Assembly: GCA_016209725.1 (NCBI GenBank)
Contig: JACQVO010000042.1
Span: forward strand, 1 to 5,240
Source: Candidatus Methylomirabilota bacterium
Lineage (GTDB): Bacteria > Methylomirabilota > Methylomirabilia > Methylomirabilales > 2-02-FULL-66-22
DNA length: 5,240 bases
Reading direction: 5' to 3'
The notes below the pieces were generated by a model. It was not told where the DNA came from, did no database searches, and saw only the letters and a list, made by a program, of their open reading frames with translations. Of this stretch, positions 1 to 5,218 are shown one piece after another (the first letter of the stretch is position 1; the number at the start of each line of letters is the position of its first letter). Position numbers and translations under genes: made by a program.

Positions 1-413
1 CCCATGGCCACGGGTGCCGCGGCGCCGATGTTGGTCCCGGGCGCCATGGCGGCGATGTGGGCCGCCACGGTGATGAACGCCCCGGCCGAGGCCGCCCGCG
101 CCCCGCTGGGGGCCACATACACCACGATGGGACGCTCCGCTGCCAGCATCTCCTTGATGATGACGCGCATGGAGGTGTCCAGGCCCCCGGGCGTGTCCAA
201 CTCGATGACCAGGGCAGCCACCTTGTCCTTTTCCGCCTGCTTGATGGCGGTGACGATGTAGTCGGCCGAGCTGGGGGAGATCACGCTCTCCACCCGGATG
301 ACGTTGACCTGGCGGGCGAACGCCATTCCTGGCCGGAGGACAAGACACACGAGGAGTGCCGCCAGGAAGACTCTGGCCAGGACGGAAACGCCGGAAATCT
401 CAGCAGAGCGCAT
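1..413 (-). CDS. nfeD: NfeD/ClpP-class membrane serine protease, N-terminal part (runs off left edge)
   Basis: This is the N-terminal 137 residues of an NfeD-type (1510-N-like) serine protease, a ClpP-fold peptidase usually anchored in the membrane and acting outside the cytoplasm. Residues 11-33 form a hydrophobic signal or anchor segment ending in AFA, with likely cleavage before RQ. The ClpP-like core then follows with VIELDTPGG (about residues 69-77) and VAPSGARAASAG (about 100-111). Ser109 in AASAG is the expected nucleophile by comparison with the archaeal 1510-N protease. The typical MAPGTNIGAAAP stretch comes next. The catalytic lysine and any C-terminal membrane or OB-fold domain would lie beyond the window. 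The ATG at 413 was chosen because it opens directly onto the signal sequence; no strong ribosome binding site sits right before it. It follows the metalloenzyme gene by 41 nt and is probably the last visible gene of the mazG-dinG operon, with a possible promoter of its own. Confidence 0.85.
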   Translation of the reverse strand, partial: MRSAEISGVSVLARVFLAALLVCLVLRPGMAFARQVNVIRVESVISPSSADYIVTAIKQAEKDKVAALVIELDTPGGLDTSMRVIIKEMLAAERPIVVYVAPSGARAASAGAFITVAAHIAAMAPGTNIGAAAPVAM

Positions 414-422
414 GGAGAGCCC

Positions 423-439
423 GGGGCCAAGCCGGCCCC
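423..439 (-). other. Hairpin in the leader of the NfeD-like gene
   Basis: A perfect 6-bp stem (GGGGCC pairing with GGCCCC) encloses a 5-nt loop. It sits between an AAGGA-type ribosome binding sequence (447-443) and the ATG at 413. It is not followed by a U-run, so it is not a normal terminator. It could instead shape translation initiation, because folding it would bring the distant AAGGA closer to the start codon. The pairing is seen; the role is inferred. Confidence 0.3.
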
Positions 440-453
440 CTGTCCTTGAGGAG

Positions 454-462
454 ATTATAGCA
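454..462 (-). promoter_or_regulatory. Extended -10 promoter element in front of the NfeD-like gene
   Basis: On the minus strand the sequence reads TGCTATAAT, a perfect extended -10 element (TGn followed by TATAAT). Transcription would start near position 447, giving a leader of about 34 nt before the ATG at 413. No good -35 hexamer lies 16-18 nt upstream, which is acceptable for extended -10 promoters. The TAA stop codon of the upstream gene (457-455) lies inside the hexamer. A perfect hexamer in such GC-rich DNA is unlikely by chance, but use as a promoter is inferred. Confidence 0.45.
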
Positions 463-1330
463 CAGCCAGGTGCCGCAAGATAGCGGGAGCGATGTCGGCG
501 ATGGTCTCGATCCCGGCGGCCGCCCGGGCGGCACCGGTCCCCCAGAGAAGGGTGGGGACCGGGTTCCGGGTGTGCCGGTTGGTGGAGAGATCCTCCAGGT
601 TGCCGTGGTCGCTGGCCAGGACGACAAGGTCGGCCGAGAGGTCCATCCCCGAGAGCACCGCGTCCAGAAAGGCCTCCAGGTCCTCCAGGATCTCCACGGC
701 GCGCGCCATGTCCTTGGCGTGACCGGCCCGGTCCGTCAGGAAGTGCTCGTACATGGTGAAGGCGTGGGCTCGGGCCAGACGGGCCAGCCGCTCCCCCGCT
801 TCCCGGGGCGTGATGGGCGGCAGGAAGTACCCCCGCTCGGGCAACAGCCGGTTGGTGAAATCGTGGAAGAGCGCCTCCCCCCGCGCCAGGTCGTCCAGCG
901 TCCGGAACCGGAGACCCGCCCTCGACGTGGCCACCGTGCTGACCGAGAGGAATCGGGGAAGCTTCGCCAGGAACGCCGGCGTGTAGGCATTCGCAAAAGT
1001 GGCGTCGCCCCCGGCGGCCTTCACTCGACTGAAGAGAGAGCGGCCATCCAAGAGCGCCGCCAGCGACTTCGTGCAGTAGCCGTTGATGTGGCGGCCCGCC
1101 GCCGCGGGCGCGTTCACCCCTGCCAGCAGCGAGGTCTGCCCCGTGGCGCTCTGGGGCAGACCCGGCACACCCAGGCAAGCGTCCGTCGGGATCAGGACCG
1201 CGGCGGGATCCGGCGCCGGGCGATCCCGAAGGAGTCGCAGGCGGCCCAGGCGGGCGCGGGCCACCGGGTTAGTCCCCGGGTCGCCGGCACCCAGCCCCAG
1301 CCCGTCCACGAAGAGCAGGAGGACCCCCAT
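455..1330 (-). CDS. Stand-alone phosphoglycerate-mutase/alkaline-phosphatase-superfamily metalloenzyme
   Basis: A 291-residue protein of the superfamily that holds cofactor-independent phosphoglycerate mutase (iPGM), phosphopentomutase and alkaline phosphatase; it should bind two divalent metals and transfer or hydrolyse phosphoryl or similar groups. All seven metal-ligand positions known from iPGM can be matched. One site is Asp9 (FVDGLGLG), Ser61 (SATGQT, the presumed nucleophile), Asp241 and His242 (ASDHGN). The other is Asp200 and His204 (DRAGH) with His253 (HTRNPVP). At 291 residues it is far shorter than iPGM (about 510) and has no room for the inserted phosphotransferase domain, so it is probably not a classical glycolytic mutase. 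The substrate is unknown. No signal peptide is visible, so a cytoplasmic location is likely. The ATG at 1330 lies 4 nt after the dinG stop, with AGGGTGAG as ribosome binding site, so the two genes are probably translationally coupled. Confidence 0.85.
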   Translation of the reverse strand: MGVLLLFVDGLGLGAGDPGTNPVARARLGRLRLLRDRPAPDPAAVLIPTDACLGVPGLPQSATGQTSLLAGVNAPAAAGRHINGYCTKSLAALLDGRSLFSRVKAAGGDATFANAYTPAFLAKLPRFLSVSTVATSRAGLRFRTLDDLARGEALFHDFTNRLLPERGYFLPPITPREAGERLARLARAHAFTMYEHFLTDRAGHAKDMARAVEILEDLEAFLDAVLSGMDLSADLVVLASDHGNLEDLSTNRHTRNPVPTLLWGTGAARAAAGIETIADIAPAILRHLAVL

Positions 1331-1332
1331 AC

Positions 1333-1420
1333 GCTCACCCTATTTCAGCCGGCTCCTCCCCTCTCCACTCCTCTCCCCGCGCACCCAGAGGGTACCCGGG
1401 AGAGGACGAAGGTGAGGGGG
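1333..1420. repeat. GC-rich palindromic repeat forming the 3' end of dinG
   Basis: An imperfect palindrome with outer arms CTCACC (1334-1339) and GGTGAG (1411-1416). The main arms are a perfect 9-bp pair, TCCTCTCCC (1369-1377) and GGGAGAGGA (1398-1406), around a 20-nt centre. The centre itself contains GGGTACCC (1390-1397) and ACCC-AGA-GGGT (1383-1393). The C/T-rich arm against G/A-rich arm layout resembles the dispersed 'CCCTCACC...CTCTCCC...GGGAGAGG' intergenic repeats that I recall from several high-GC genomes; membership in such a family is inferred. It covers the last 28 or so codons of dinG and its stop codon. No second copy was noticed in the window. Confidence 0.5.
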
Positions 1421-3377
1421 AAGCAAAGAACCGACGAAGATCCTCGCGCGTACTGGTCACCGGACAGGGCGGCAGGCTCTCCAGGAACGCTCTCCCGTAG
1501 CCGCGCAAGAGGAGGCGGGTGTCCAGGATGCACAGGGCCCCGCGATCCTGTTCGCTCCGGATCAGGCGCCCCAGGCCCTGCCGCAGGCTGATAATCGCAG
1601 AGGGGACCTGGTACTCCCGGAACGGATCCCCACCCTGTTGCTGGATGTACTCCAGGCGCGCCTCCAGGACCGGATCCCCTGGGAAGCCGAAAGGGAGCTT
1701 ATGAACGATGACACAGCTCAAGGTCTCGCCGGCGACATCCACCCCCTGCCAGAAGCTCCGGGTGGCCAGGAGGACCGATGCCACCTCCTGCCGAAACCGC
1801 TCCAGCAGTTCCGTTCGGGGCGCCTGGCCCTGCACCATGAGGGGGAAAGGAATCTGGCCGTGCAGGAGTCGATGGGTGGTCTCCATGGCGTCCAGACTGG
1901 TGAAGAGGACCAGGGCCCGGCCCCGGGTGATCTCCAGGATGCTGCGGATCTCGCCGGCCGCGGCCTCGACAAATCCAGGGTGCCGCGGGTCGGGCAGGTG
2001 ACGCGGGATGTACAGCAGAGCCTGGCGCGCGTAATCAAAGGGCGAGGCGGTCTGGAACTCGCCTGCCTCCAGGATGCCGAGCCGCCCGCGGAGGAAATCG
2101 AATCGGCCGGCGGCCGAGAGGGTGGCCGAGGTGAGGATGACGGCCTCCGCCGACTCGAGGATTGTCCGGCGGAAGTCCGCCGAGACATCCAGGGGCGTGG
2201 TCCGGAGGAAGGCGCCACGGCCACGCCGTTCCGACCAGCGAACCATTGGCGCCTCGCCGCCTTCCTCCGAAAGCGCGCCGGACCACTCGAGGAACGTCCC
2301 CAGGATCCCGGCCTGCTCCCGCGCCCGCCGCCCGCAGGCCAGGAGGCCCTCCGGCTTCCCCGGGGCCGCCAGGACGAGATCGTGCAGCAGGATCAGACCC
2401 TGACTCAGCTCTCGACCCATCTCCCGGCAGCTCCCGTCCAGGGCCTCCGGACGGAGGCGGCGCGTCCCCTGGGGCAGGTCCAGGCTATGGAAGAAGCGGG
2501 CAGAGGCTTCCGCCAGATGCGTGAGATGGCTTGGGATGCTCCGATCGCCGGCCGAAGAGGTCGTCCACTCGCGGTGCGCATCGCGGATCAGGCGCTCGAT
2601 CCGAAGGTTGCTGATCTCGACGCCGAAGAAGTCGGTGGCAACCTCCTCCAGCAGGTGCGCCTCGTCCAGGACCAGCACGTCATAGGATGGGATCACCTGG
2701 AACTGACTGCTGTCTCGCAAGGCGGCATCGGCCAGGAGAAGATGGTGATTCACGACGACCAGATCGGCCGCGCCGGCCTCTTGCCGCATCCGGGTGAGAA
2801 AGCAGCCGTCGTAATCCTCGCAGGCGGTGCCCAGGCAGGTCTCGGACCAGGCGGCGATGTCATCCCAGAGGGGATCAGGCTCCGGGAGGAAGGTGAGCTC
2901 CCCCCGGTCGCCCCGCCTCGATTCGGCGGACCAGGCCTGGATCTTGATCAGGGTCTGGCGCTCCGGCCGGGTGTGGGTCTCCGTGAGCGCCCGGCGCAAG
3001 TTCCGGCGGCAGAGGTAATTCGCTCGGCCCTTCATGAGGCTGGCGACGAACGTCCGGGGAAGCGCCGACGCGAGGAGGGGAATGTCCTTGAAGAACAGTT
3101 GATCCTGAAGGGTCTTGGTCCCCGTGGCGATGACAGTCTTGCGTCCGCTCAGGAGAGCCGGGATCAGATAGGCGAGGGTCTTGCCCGTTCCGGTGCCGGC
3201 CTCGGCCAAGAGCGTCTCGCCGGCCGCGATCGCCTCTTCCACCGCCTGGGCCATGTGGAACTGGGCCGGTCGGAACTCAAAATCGGGAAGGACGCTGCAG
3301 AGCAGTCCCTGCGGCCCCAGAAGGGCCGCCAGCCCCCTCTCACCCCCTGTCTCAACCCGATGAGGGTTGCGCCTCAT
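1335..3377 (-). CDS. dinG: DinG/YoaA-family Fe-S ATP-dependent DNA helicase
   Basis: A 680-residue superfamily 2 (XPD-like) 5'-3' DNA helicase, expected to unwind damaged or structured DNA such as D-loops and R-loops in the cytoplasm. Visible motifs in order: Q-like RPAQ (36-39), Walker A AEAGTGTGKT (58-67), motif Ia ATGTKTLQDQ (84-93), the Fe-S cysteines Cys123, Cys181, Cys186 and Cys192 (last three spaced C-x4-C-x5-C as in E. coli DinG), VVNHHLLLAD (208-217), DEAH box (238-241), TSATL (416-420), ATRSFWQGVD (538-547) and motif VI QGLGRLIRSEQDRG (600-613). No exonuclease domain is fused at the N-terminus. Family homology appears to end near residue 650; the Ser/Pro/Gly/Glu-rich tail (about 653-680) comes from a palindromic repeat. 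The ATG at 3377 lies 21 nt after the mazG stop with only a weak GGGA ribosome binding sequence. Complete, no frameshift seen. Confidence 0.96.
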   Translation of the reverse strand: MRRNPHRVETGGERGLAALLGPQGLLCSVLPDFEFRPAQFHMAQAVEEAIAAGETLLAEAGTGTGKTLAYLIPALLSGRKTVIATGTKTLQDQLFFKDIPLLASALPRTFVASLMKGRANYLCRRNLRRALTETHTRPERQTLIKIQAWSAESRRGDRGELTFLPEPDPLWDDIAAWSETCLGTACEDYDGCFLTRMRQEAGAADLVVVNHHLLLADAALRDSSQFQVIPSYDVLVLDEAHLLEEVATDFFGVEISNLRIERLIRDAHREWTTSSAGDRSIPSHLTHLAEASARFFHSLDLPQGTRRLRPEALDGSCREMGRELSQGLILLHDLVLAAPGKPEGLLACGRRAREQAGILGTFLEWSGALSEEGGEAPMVRWSERRGRGAFLRTTPLDVSADFRRTILESAEAVILTSATLSAAGRFDFLRGRLGILEAGEFQTASPFDYARQALLYIPRHLPDPRHPGFVEAAAGEIRSILEITRGRALVLFTSLDAMETTHRLLHGQIPFPLMVQGQAPRTELLERFRQEVASVLLATRSFWQGVDVAGETLSCVIVHKLPFGFPGDPVLEARLEYIQQQGGDPFREYQVPSAIISLRQGLGRLIRSEQDRGALCILDTRLLLRGYGRAFLESLPPCPVTSTREDLRRFFASPSPSSSPGYPLGARGEEWRGEEPAEIG

Positions 3378-3398
3378 TGTCCCGATCCACGGTCCGCG

Positions 3399-4184
3399 TC
3401 ACCGGCCCTTTTCCTTGGCCTCCGCCCACAGGGCATCCATCTCCTCCAGGGTGGCCTGGCGCAGTGAGCGGCCCCGTCGGGCCAGCTCCTCCTCGATATA
3501 ACGGAAGCGAGCGATGAATCGGGCAATGGTCTTGCGAAGCGCCTCTTCCGGGTTCACCGCCAGGAACCGGCTGAGATTCACCAGGGCGAAGAGGAGATCC
3601 CCCAGCTCCGCCTCGACCCGATCCGCCTCCTGGCCCTCCATGGCCGCGCGCAGCTCAGCGAGTTCCTCCTCCACCTTGCGGAAGACTGCCTGCGCCTCTT
3701 TCCAGTCGAAACCGACACGCGACGCCTTCTCCTGCAGGCGGTGGGCGCGGAGCAGGGCCGGCATCTCGCGCGGGACCCCGTCCAGGAGGAACGCCTGGCC
3801 TTTCTCTCGGCGGCGTTCGGTCTGCTTGATCTGTTCCCAGTTGAACAGGACCTCCTGGGCTGTCTCCGCCTTCCGGTCGCCGAAGACGTGGGGATGGCGC
3901 CGGACCAGCTTGTCGTTGATGGCCGCCAGCACGTCGCCGATGGCGAAGGCGCCGGTCTCCTCGGCCATCCGGGCGTGGAAGACGACCTGGAGCATGAGGT
4001 CGCCCAGTTCCTCCTTGAGCTTCTCCGGGTCCTGCTCGTCAATGGCCTCCAGGACCTCGTAGGTTTCCTCGATGAGATACGGCTTGATGGTCTCCGGGGT
4101 CTGCTCGCGGTCCCATGGGCAGCCCCCCTCTCCCCGGAGCCGCGCCATGATCTCCACCAGTTCCACGAACGATGCACCGGGCAT
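3399..4184 (-). CDS. mazG: Nucleoside triphosphate pyrophosphohydrolase MazG
   Basis: A 261-residue tandem-domain MazG, close to the E. coli length (263). It hydrolyses (d)NTPs to the monophosphate and pyrophosphate; known roles are clearing aberrant nucleotides and lowering alarmone effects in stress. Domain 1 carries the signature GGCPWDREQT (20-29), metal-binding EETYE (Glu39, Glu40, Glu43) and EELGD (Glu58, Glu59, Asp62), then HPHVFGD (97-103). Domain 2 carries VGFDW (157-161), EEELAEL (172-178) and EAELGD (Glu193, Asp196). Both domains keep their acidic residues. The frame is open up to an ATG at 4262, but the ATG at 4184 is preferred: it gives the usual family length, starts just before the conserved FVELVEIMARLR region, has GGGGA 5 nt upstream, and the extra 26 residues have no family character. 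First gene of the minus-strand operon, with dinG 21 nt downstream. Confidence 0.95.
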   Translation of the reverse strand: MPGASFVELVEIMARLRGEGGCPWDREQTPETIKPYLIEETYEVLEAIDEQDPEKLKEELGDLMLQVVFHARMAEETGAFAIGDVLAAINDKLVRRHPHVFGDRKAETAQEVLFNWEQIKQTERRREKGQAFLLDGVPREMPALLRAHRLQEKASRVGFDWKEAQAVFRKVEEELAELRAAMEGQEADRVEAELGDLLFALVNLSRFLAVNPEEALRKTIARFIARFRYIEEELARRGRSLRQATLEEMDALWAEAKEKGR

Positions 4185-4233
4185 ATCGGTCCCCGTGATC
4201 ACTCTCCTGCCGAGGGGTTGAACCGAGACCCTT

Positions 4234-4262
4234 ACGATATGGGGAAAAGCCGGGCCGGGCAA
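4234..4262 (-). promoter_or_regulatory. Possible sigma-70-type promoter for the mazG operon
   Basis: On the minus strand TTGCCC (4262-4257) and TATCGT (4239-4234) are separated by 17 nt, each matching 4 of 6 consensus positions. Transcription would start near 4227, about 43 nt before the preferred mazG start at 4184. The match is weak and rests mainly on its position in front of a four-gene run. Confidence 0.25.
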
Positions 4263-4392
4263 GCGGAATTGTCATCTGCCCCTTCTGGCAGGTCTTCTCG
4301 GGGTCACGGATTCGCGTTATGCCCGGCATCGAGGACAGGGGATCAAAACAGATCCAGCCGTGCATCCATCAGGATTCGAGTTGTCGCGTCCT

Positions 4393-4416
4393 TGACGGTC
4401 AGTGTTGCACCTGCAA
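4393..4416. promoter_or_regulatory. Pair of short palindromes upstream of the sigma-54 promoter
   Basis: TGAC-G-GTCA (4393-4401) and TTGCA-CC-TGCAA (4405-4416) are two perfect short palindromes, centred at about -83 and -70 from the predicted start at 4480. This is roughly where activators of sigma-54 RNA polymerase bind. Neither matches a consensus (NtrC, NifA, FNR) well enough to name the regulator. Short palindromes arise by chance, so this is tentative. Confidence 0.3.
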
Positions 4417-4453
4417 TTCAGCCTTTTGGGGGTGTTCAGGCTCTAATGGGTGC

Positions 4454-4469
4454 TGGCACGCTCCCTGCT
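4454..4469 (+). promoter_or_regulatory. Sigma-54 (RpoN) -24/-12 promoter
   Basis: TGGCACG-N4-CTGCT matches the consensus TGGCACG-N4-TTGCW at all but one specified base, with the invariant GG (4455-4456) and GC (4467-4468) exactly 10 nt apart. Transcription would start about position 4480 and read into the gene at 4633 with a leader of about 150 nt. It lies in non-coding DNA and points in the same direction as the small gene cluster. Dependence on an enhancer-binding activator and ATP is inherent to this promoter class; the activator is not in the window. Confidence 0.5.
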
Positions 4470-4470
4470 C

Positions 4471-4498
4471 TCCACCTCAGCGGGTGGTTGGAGGTGGA
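4471..4498 (+). promoter_or_regulatory. 8-bp inverted repeat over the predicted transcription start
   Basis: TCCACCTC (4471-4478) and GAGGTGGA (4491-4498) are perfect inverted copies around a 12-nt centre. An alternative shorter pairing, CCACC with GGTGG (4472-4476 and 4483-4487), competes for the same left arm. The predicted start (about 4480) falls in the centre, so only the right arm would be fully transcribed. That makes a DNA-binding operator more likely than an RNA hairpin. No regulator can be named. Confidence 0.3.
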
Positions 4499-4632
4499 GG
4501 ATGGCCTACAGGGATCGGCGTCTGCTGGGGAGCCTGCTCGCGACAGGAGGATGGCGCCCCCGATGGATTCCCCGGCGACCAGGATCGGAGGAACAGGCCC
4601 CCCGCACCCATCTCCGGCGAGGAAGGGGTTCC

Positions 4633-4911
4633 ATGCAGGAGCGGACGAGCTACCTGTTCGCCTTCGCCAAGGCCGTCACAGCCCGGGAAACGGAGCAGTT
4701 CGCGGAATTGATCAAGGCGGCCTATCAGAGCGGAGCCACACGCGAGGACCTCCTTACCGCGGTGGAAATAGGCCGGATGTTCGGCGAACTCTCCGGACCC
4801 GTGCTGGCAGAGGCCTATGCCACCATTCACGCCTGGCAATGGATCGCGATCCGCCGCCTCGTCGGCACGGGAGAATTGAAGGAAGGTCCAAGCGGAGGGG
4901 ACCATGAATAG
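4633..4911 (+). CDS. Small AhpD/carboxymuconolactone-decarboxylase-like helical protein
   Basis: A 92-residue, mostly helical protein. The stretch from FAFAKAVTARETEQFAELIK through SGATREDLLTAVEIGRMFGE resembles the two-helix core of the AhpD/carboxymuconolactone decarboxylase fold, in which 'GATREEILEAL...' is the typical hairpin. The CxxC pair used by AhpD-type peroxidase-reducing enzymes is absent, and the protein has no cysteine at all, so a redox role is unlikely and a binding or decarboxylase-like role remains open. The ATG at 4633 was chosen because GGAAGGGG lies 4 nt upstream and the fold-like sequence starts there. The frame is open further up (ATG at 4501 or 4450), but that part is Arg/Trp/Pro-rich and looks non-coding. 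It overlaps the next start by 8 nt and lies downstream of the sigma-54-type promoter. Family assignment is by eye. Confidence 0.6.
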   Translation: MQERTSYLFAFAKAVTARETEQFAELIKAAYQSGATREDLLTAVEIGRMFGELSGPVLAEAYATIHAWQWIAIRRLVGTGELKEGPSGGDHE

Positions 4912-5218
4912 CGTGTACGGGAACGTGATGGCCTTCATCCTGCTGTTTCCATGGACGCTCCTGGCGGTGACAATTGTTGGCCAGGTCCGCGCCCGGTGGA
5001 TTCGCCGGGAAGGATCCGCCGGGTTCTCTGGGGGCCGGGGGTGCACGCGCCATACCGCCGCGTCTCCGCCGGGGCGGGAAGGTGGACGTCATCCGGGCAG
5101 AGGGCTTCCCACCGGTCGCGGCGCGCTGTTGTGGGGCGAATGCACCCTCCGCCGCGTTCCCCGCTGTCAATCAGGCGCCTCACATCCGGGGAAAGTACTG
5201 GGTGGTGATTCTGCTTGA
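4904..5218 (+). CDS. Small single-pass membrane protein (C-terminal part doubtful)
   Basis: The frame encodes up to 104 residues. The first 36 or so are convincing: a membrane segment at about residues 9-26 (AFILLFPWTLLAVTIVG) followed by VRARWIRRE, whose positive charges suggest N-outside, C-inside topology. The start is well supported by GGAGGGG (4894-4900) just upstream and by the 8-nt overlap with the preceding stop (ATGAATAG), which suggests translational coupling. After about residue 45 the frame turns into a Gly/Arg/Pro/Ser mix without family character, while the frame one base further on looks coding. The true protein may therefore be short with a distant stop, or may change frame near the G-runs at 5030-5040. 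No function is recognised. Confidence 0.5.
   Translation: MNSVYGNVMAFILLFPWTLLAVTIVGQVRARWIRREGSAGFSGGRGCTRHTAASPPGREGGRHPGRGLPTGRGALLWGECTLRRVPRCQSGASHPGKVLGGDSA

Larger units (their letters stand above)
4185..4632. other. Divergent intergenic region between the mazG operon and the right-hand cluster
   Basis: No convincing gene was found on either strand in these 448 bases; open frames here are rich in Arg, Pro, Trp and Gly and match no family known to me. The region is less GC-rich than its flanks around 4330-4430. It contains the possible mazG promoter, a small hairpin (CTGCC 4276-4280 with GGCAG 4287-4291), two short palindromes (4393-4401 and 4405-4416), a sigma-54-type promoter (4454-4469), an 8-bp inverted repeat (4471-4498) and a directly repeated GGAGGATGGC (4496-4505 and 4546-4555). 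I see no tRNA or rRNA. Confidence 0.6.

Noticed and set aside
470..1591. Long plus-strand open frame of 373 codons
   Set aside because: It lies opposite the metalloenzyme and dinG genes, is full of Arg, Gly, Gln and Pro, and shows no family motif; it is a mirror of the real genes in GC-rich DNA.
3311..3329. Perfect 7-bp hairpin GCGGCCC/GGGCCGC near the start of dinG
   Set aside because: It lies within clearly coding sequence and is not followed by a T-run; such short GC stems are common in DNA of this composition.
1638..3467. Long plus-strand open frame of 609 codons opposite dinG
   Set aside because: The minus strand carries all DinG motifs in one uninterrupted frame; the plus-strand translation has no recognisable domain and an odd composition.
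4185..4262. MazG start at the upstream ATG (4262)
   Set aside because: It would add 26 residues without family character, overlaps the best promoter candidate, and the ATG at 4184 gives the normal family length with a better ribosome binding sequence.
4276..4291. Small hairpin CTGCC-CCTTCT-GGCAG as a terminator
   Set aside because: Only 5 bp and no T-run on either side; it also lies between two divergent units where no terminator is needed.
4501..4632. Upstream starts for the AhpD-like gene (ATG at 4450 or 4501) and a short frame starting at ATG 4551
   Set aside because: The GGAGG sequences abut the 4501 and 4551 ATGs with almost no spacing, 4450 lies before the predicted transcript start, and the encoded peptides are Arg/Trp/Pro-rich without recognisable structure.
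3741..4907. Plus-strand open frame of 388 codons covering mazG antisense, the intergenic region and the AhpD-like gene in another frame
   Set aside because: It spans regions explained by other frames, has no start signal and no coherent protein character.
4477..5046. Minus-strand open frame of 189 codons opposite the right-hand cluster
   Set aside because: It is antisense to two genes with good ribosome binding sites and overlapping starts, and its translation is Pro/Gly/Ser/Arg-rich without a domain.
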